Origin: JBCDBY01 sp039182715
GTDB lineage: Bacteria > Planctomycetota > PLA2
DNA length: 6,691 nt
Assembly (NCBI GenBank): GCA_039182715.1
Contig: JBCDBY010000254.1
Span: 1 to 6,691 of the forward strand
Direction: 5' to 3'
The position numbers and the translations under genes were made by a program. This document shows, in pieces, positions 4,889-6,691 of the stretch. Below the pieces are notes generated by a model. It did no database searches. It worked only from the letters and a program-made list of their open reading frames with translations, and was not told the DNA's origin. Positions within the stretch are counted from its first letter, which is position 1. Each line of letters starts with the position of its first letter.

Positions 4889-6691
4889 ATGGGATCGCCG
4901 GTCCGGAGAAACCGGGGATTCTGGGGTGTTGGGCTACTGCTCGGCGCCCTGGTCTTCCTGATCATGAATTACCTGCTGCCGGAGGTAGCGGGGCCGACGC
5001 TGCGACGCGATCGCAACGTCCAGTTCGCCGGCGCGGGCAGCCCATCGCTCTTTCCGATCAAGCGCGACGATCGTCCCGAAAAATCCGATGAGCCGGCCAA
5101 GGAAGCCGCCGCGCCCGAGGAGAAGGTCGAGGAGCTGCCGCCCTACGGCGACAAGACGCTGCCGCGCGAAAAGGCGATTCGCGGTCGCGTCGTCGATCCC
5201 GACGGCAAGCCGGTGCCCGAAGCGACCGTTCTGGCCGCCTTCAAGGACCACGACAGCTATCCACGCGACATCGTGGTGGTGAGCAAGGTTCGCAGCGAGG
5301 AGGACGGCAGCTTCGTGCTCGGTCCGGTCGGCCGCCGCGAGCACTGGGTGCTTGCCATCAAGAAGGACGTCGGCGTCGGCTACGCCAACGGCAAGGCGCC
5401 CGGTGCCTTCGTCGAGCTGGTGCTGTCCGAGGGCGCCCGCGTCTCCGGCAAGATCACCGACGTCGAGTCCGGTCAGCCGGTCGCGAACGCGCGCGTGATC
5501 GTGACCGACTGGTCGTTCTGGATGGACACGACCACCGATGACGAGGGCAAGTACCTGCTCGCCCCGGTGCCGCCGACCGTGAACATGTGGAGCGGCCATC
5601 GGGTCATGGTCGTGGCGGAGGGGCATCGGCGCGCCGAGCGCAACAACCTCATCCTCAAGAACCGCGTCGAGCAGAAGATCGACTTCGCGCTCGACAAGGG
5701 CGCGGTGCTGGCGGGCAAGGTGGTCGACGCGCAGACGCTGCAGCCGATTCCCAAGGCGATCATCGCCGAGGGGTGGGAGAGCTACCACGAGAGCGCCGAA
5801 TCGGACGAGAACGGCGCCTTCAAGCTCGAGCAGGTCGATACCGCGCCCAACCGCATGTTCACCGTGCGCGCGGAGGGCTATCTCCCGCAGCAGCGGCAAA
5901 GCGACGGCACCGGCGCGCTCGAGTTCCAGCTCAACAAGTCGGAGGTGCTCGAAGGCATCGTCGTCAACCGTCTCGACCAGCCGGTCGCCGGCGCACGCGT
6001 CTACCTGCACCGCTTCAAGTACGAGCACGGCCATCAGCCCCAGGGCGGCGGCTCCGGCCGCTGGCGCAATCGCACCGAGACCGACGAGGCGGGCAAGTTC
6101 CGCTTCGAGAACGTGCTGCCCGGCGAGGTCGGCGTGGCGGCGTTCGACAAGGACCATGCGCCCGGCGAGTCGGAGAAGATCAAGATCCAGCTCGGCGTGA
6201 AGCGCAGCGGTGACCTGCGCGTGCGCCTGCGCGAAGGCGTCACGGTCGAGGGCGAGGTGCGCGATACCCAGGATCAGCCCATCCCCAACATCCGCGTGCA
6301 GCTGCAGCGCTGGGGGTTCCAGGCGAAGGGCTACAAGTACGCCCACTACTTCATCTGGAGCGAGCAGCCGAGCTGGTACTCGGACGAGAAGGGCAAGTTC
6401 GTGCTCAAGGGCGCGATTCCCGGCAGCTTGTGGCTCAGCGTCTGGGACCAGACCTACGGCTGGACCGGCAAGCAGGTGAAGGGCGAGGAGGGCCAGCGCA
6501 TTGACGGCGTCATCCTCAGCTTCGCCGGCGAGTCGATCGAGGGCGTCTTTGTCGACCACAACGGCGTGCCGGTGCCGGGCGCCTGGATCAACGCGCAGGG
6601 CCCCAAGAACACGCCGCAGCGGACGTGGCGCTGGACCAGCACGGACGCGCTCGGCCGCTTCAAGCTGGCCGGCCTCAAGGCGGGCGACTAC
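4889..6691 (+). CDS. Membrane-anchored protein with six carboxypeptidase-regulatory-like repeats (3' truncated)
   Basis: The frame is open from ATG 4889 to the window edge, giving 601 residues with no stop. An in-frame TGA at 4847-4849 and no other start between them support this ATG. A GTGGGG at 4878-4883 is the only weak ribosome-binding-like sequence. The N-terminus is basic (VRRNR), followed by a hydrophobic helix at about residues 11-31. A charged linker rich in Glu, Lys and Pro follows (about 56-95). Six beta-sandwich units start near residues 96, 183, 272, 353, 451 and 550. They have entries such as IRGRVVDPDGKPVPEATV and LEGIVVNRLDQPVAGARV, and D-E-x-G-K/A-F/Y turns. The sixth unit is cut by the window end. 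No enzyme motif is seen. It is inferred to be anchored in the inner membrane with the repeats outside the cytoplasm. The architecture matches the 171-2609 protein, though the sequence is diverged. It is transcribed away from glyS, and its function is unknown. Confidence 0.87.
   Translation, partial: MGSPVRRNRGFWGVGLLLGALVFLIMNYLLPEVAGPTLRRDRNVQFAGAGSPSLFPIKRDDRPEKSDEPAKEAAAPEEKVEELPPYGDKTLPREKAIRGRVVDPDGKPVPEATVLAAFKDHDSYPRDIVVVSKVRSEEDGSFVLGPVGRREHWVLAIKKDVGVGYANGKAPGAFVELVLSEGARVSGKITDVESGQPVANARVIVTDWSFWMDTTTDDEGKYLLAPVPPTVNMWSGHRVMVVAEGHRRAERNNLILKNRVEQKIDFALDKGAVLAGKVVDAQTLQPIPKAIIAEGWESYHESAESDENGAFKLEQVDTAPNRMFTVRAEGYLPQQRQSDGTGALEFQLNKSEVLEGIVVNRLDQPVAGARVYLHRFKYEHGHQPQGGGSGRWRNRTETDEAGKFRFENVLPGEVGVAAFDKDHAPGESEKIKIQLGVKRSGDLRVRLREGVTVEGEVRDTQDQPIPNIRVQLQRWGFQAKGYKYAHYFIWSEQPSWYSDEKGKFVLKGAIPGSLWLSVWDQTYGWTGKQVKGEEGQRIDGVILSFAGESIEGVFVDHNGVPVPGAWINAQGPKNTPQRTWRWTSTDALGRFKLAGLKAGDY

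Noticed and set aside
4934..6559. A 541-codon minus-strand open frame opposite the 4889 gene
   Set aside because: The sense frame gives a membrane helix and six regular repeat units. The antisense frame is a Leu/Ala/His-rich shadow with no motif.
1..6691. Mobile element, CRISPR array or defence system
   Set aside because: No transposase or integrase motif, no regularly spaced direct repeats with unique spacers, and no known defence protein motif was seen. The only tandem repeat is the short 14-bp one at 4630-4671.

Overview
This is a high-GC bacterial window (roughly two-thirds G+C, strong G/C preference at third codon positions). It holds four protein genes and the tail of a fifth. Single-chain glycyl-tRNA synthetase, instead of the GlyQ/GlyS pair typical of proteobacteria, together with large one-helix-anchored proteins built from carboxypeptidase-regulatory-like beta-sandwich repeats, suggests a Planctomycetota-like organism or another soil/sediment lineage such as Gemmatimonadota, Acidobacteriota or Myxococcota. 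This placement is inferred from gene content only.

Left part (1-3199, + strand): the C-terminal end of a biotin carboxyl carrier domain overlaps by 8 nt a large membrane-anchored repeat protein (171-2609). That gene overlaps a class I SAM-dependent methyltransferase (2606-3199) by 4 nt in a GTGA arrangement. The three genes look like one translationally coupled operon. A 16-bp hairpin (3221-3255) sits between the methyltransferase and the convergent glycyl-tRNA synthetase gene.

Middle part (3259-4590, - strand): a complete single-chain glycyl-tRNA synthetase of 443 residues. All of its recognisable motif regions are present.

Divergent intergenic region (4591-4888, 298 nt): this is the most interesting non-coding stretch. 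On the glyS strand it has, in order of transcription, a weak promoter-like pair with an inverted repeat over the -10, a hairpin that pairs fully only in minus-strand RNA, a small second hairpin, and a perfect 11-bp GC-rich hairpin followed by six T residues (an intrinsic terminator). A G-rich threefold 14-bp tandem repeat with G-quadruplex potential follows, then the glyS start. The terminator lies upstream of glyS on glyS's own strand, and no minus-strand gene is visible before it. It therefore looks like either a transcription attenuator in the glyS leader or the end of a small RNA.

Right part (4889 to the window edge, + strand): a second large protein with one N-terminal membrane helix and six carboxypeptidase-regulatory-like repeats, cut off by the window end. 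It has the same architecture as the 171-2609 protein. The two are probably envelope-anchored proteins with long extracytoplasmic beta-sandwich stalks, of unknown function.
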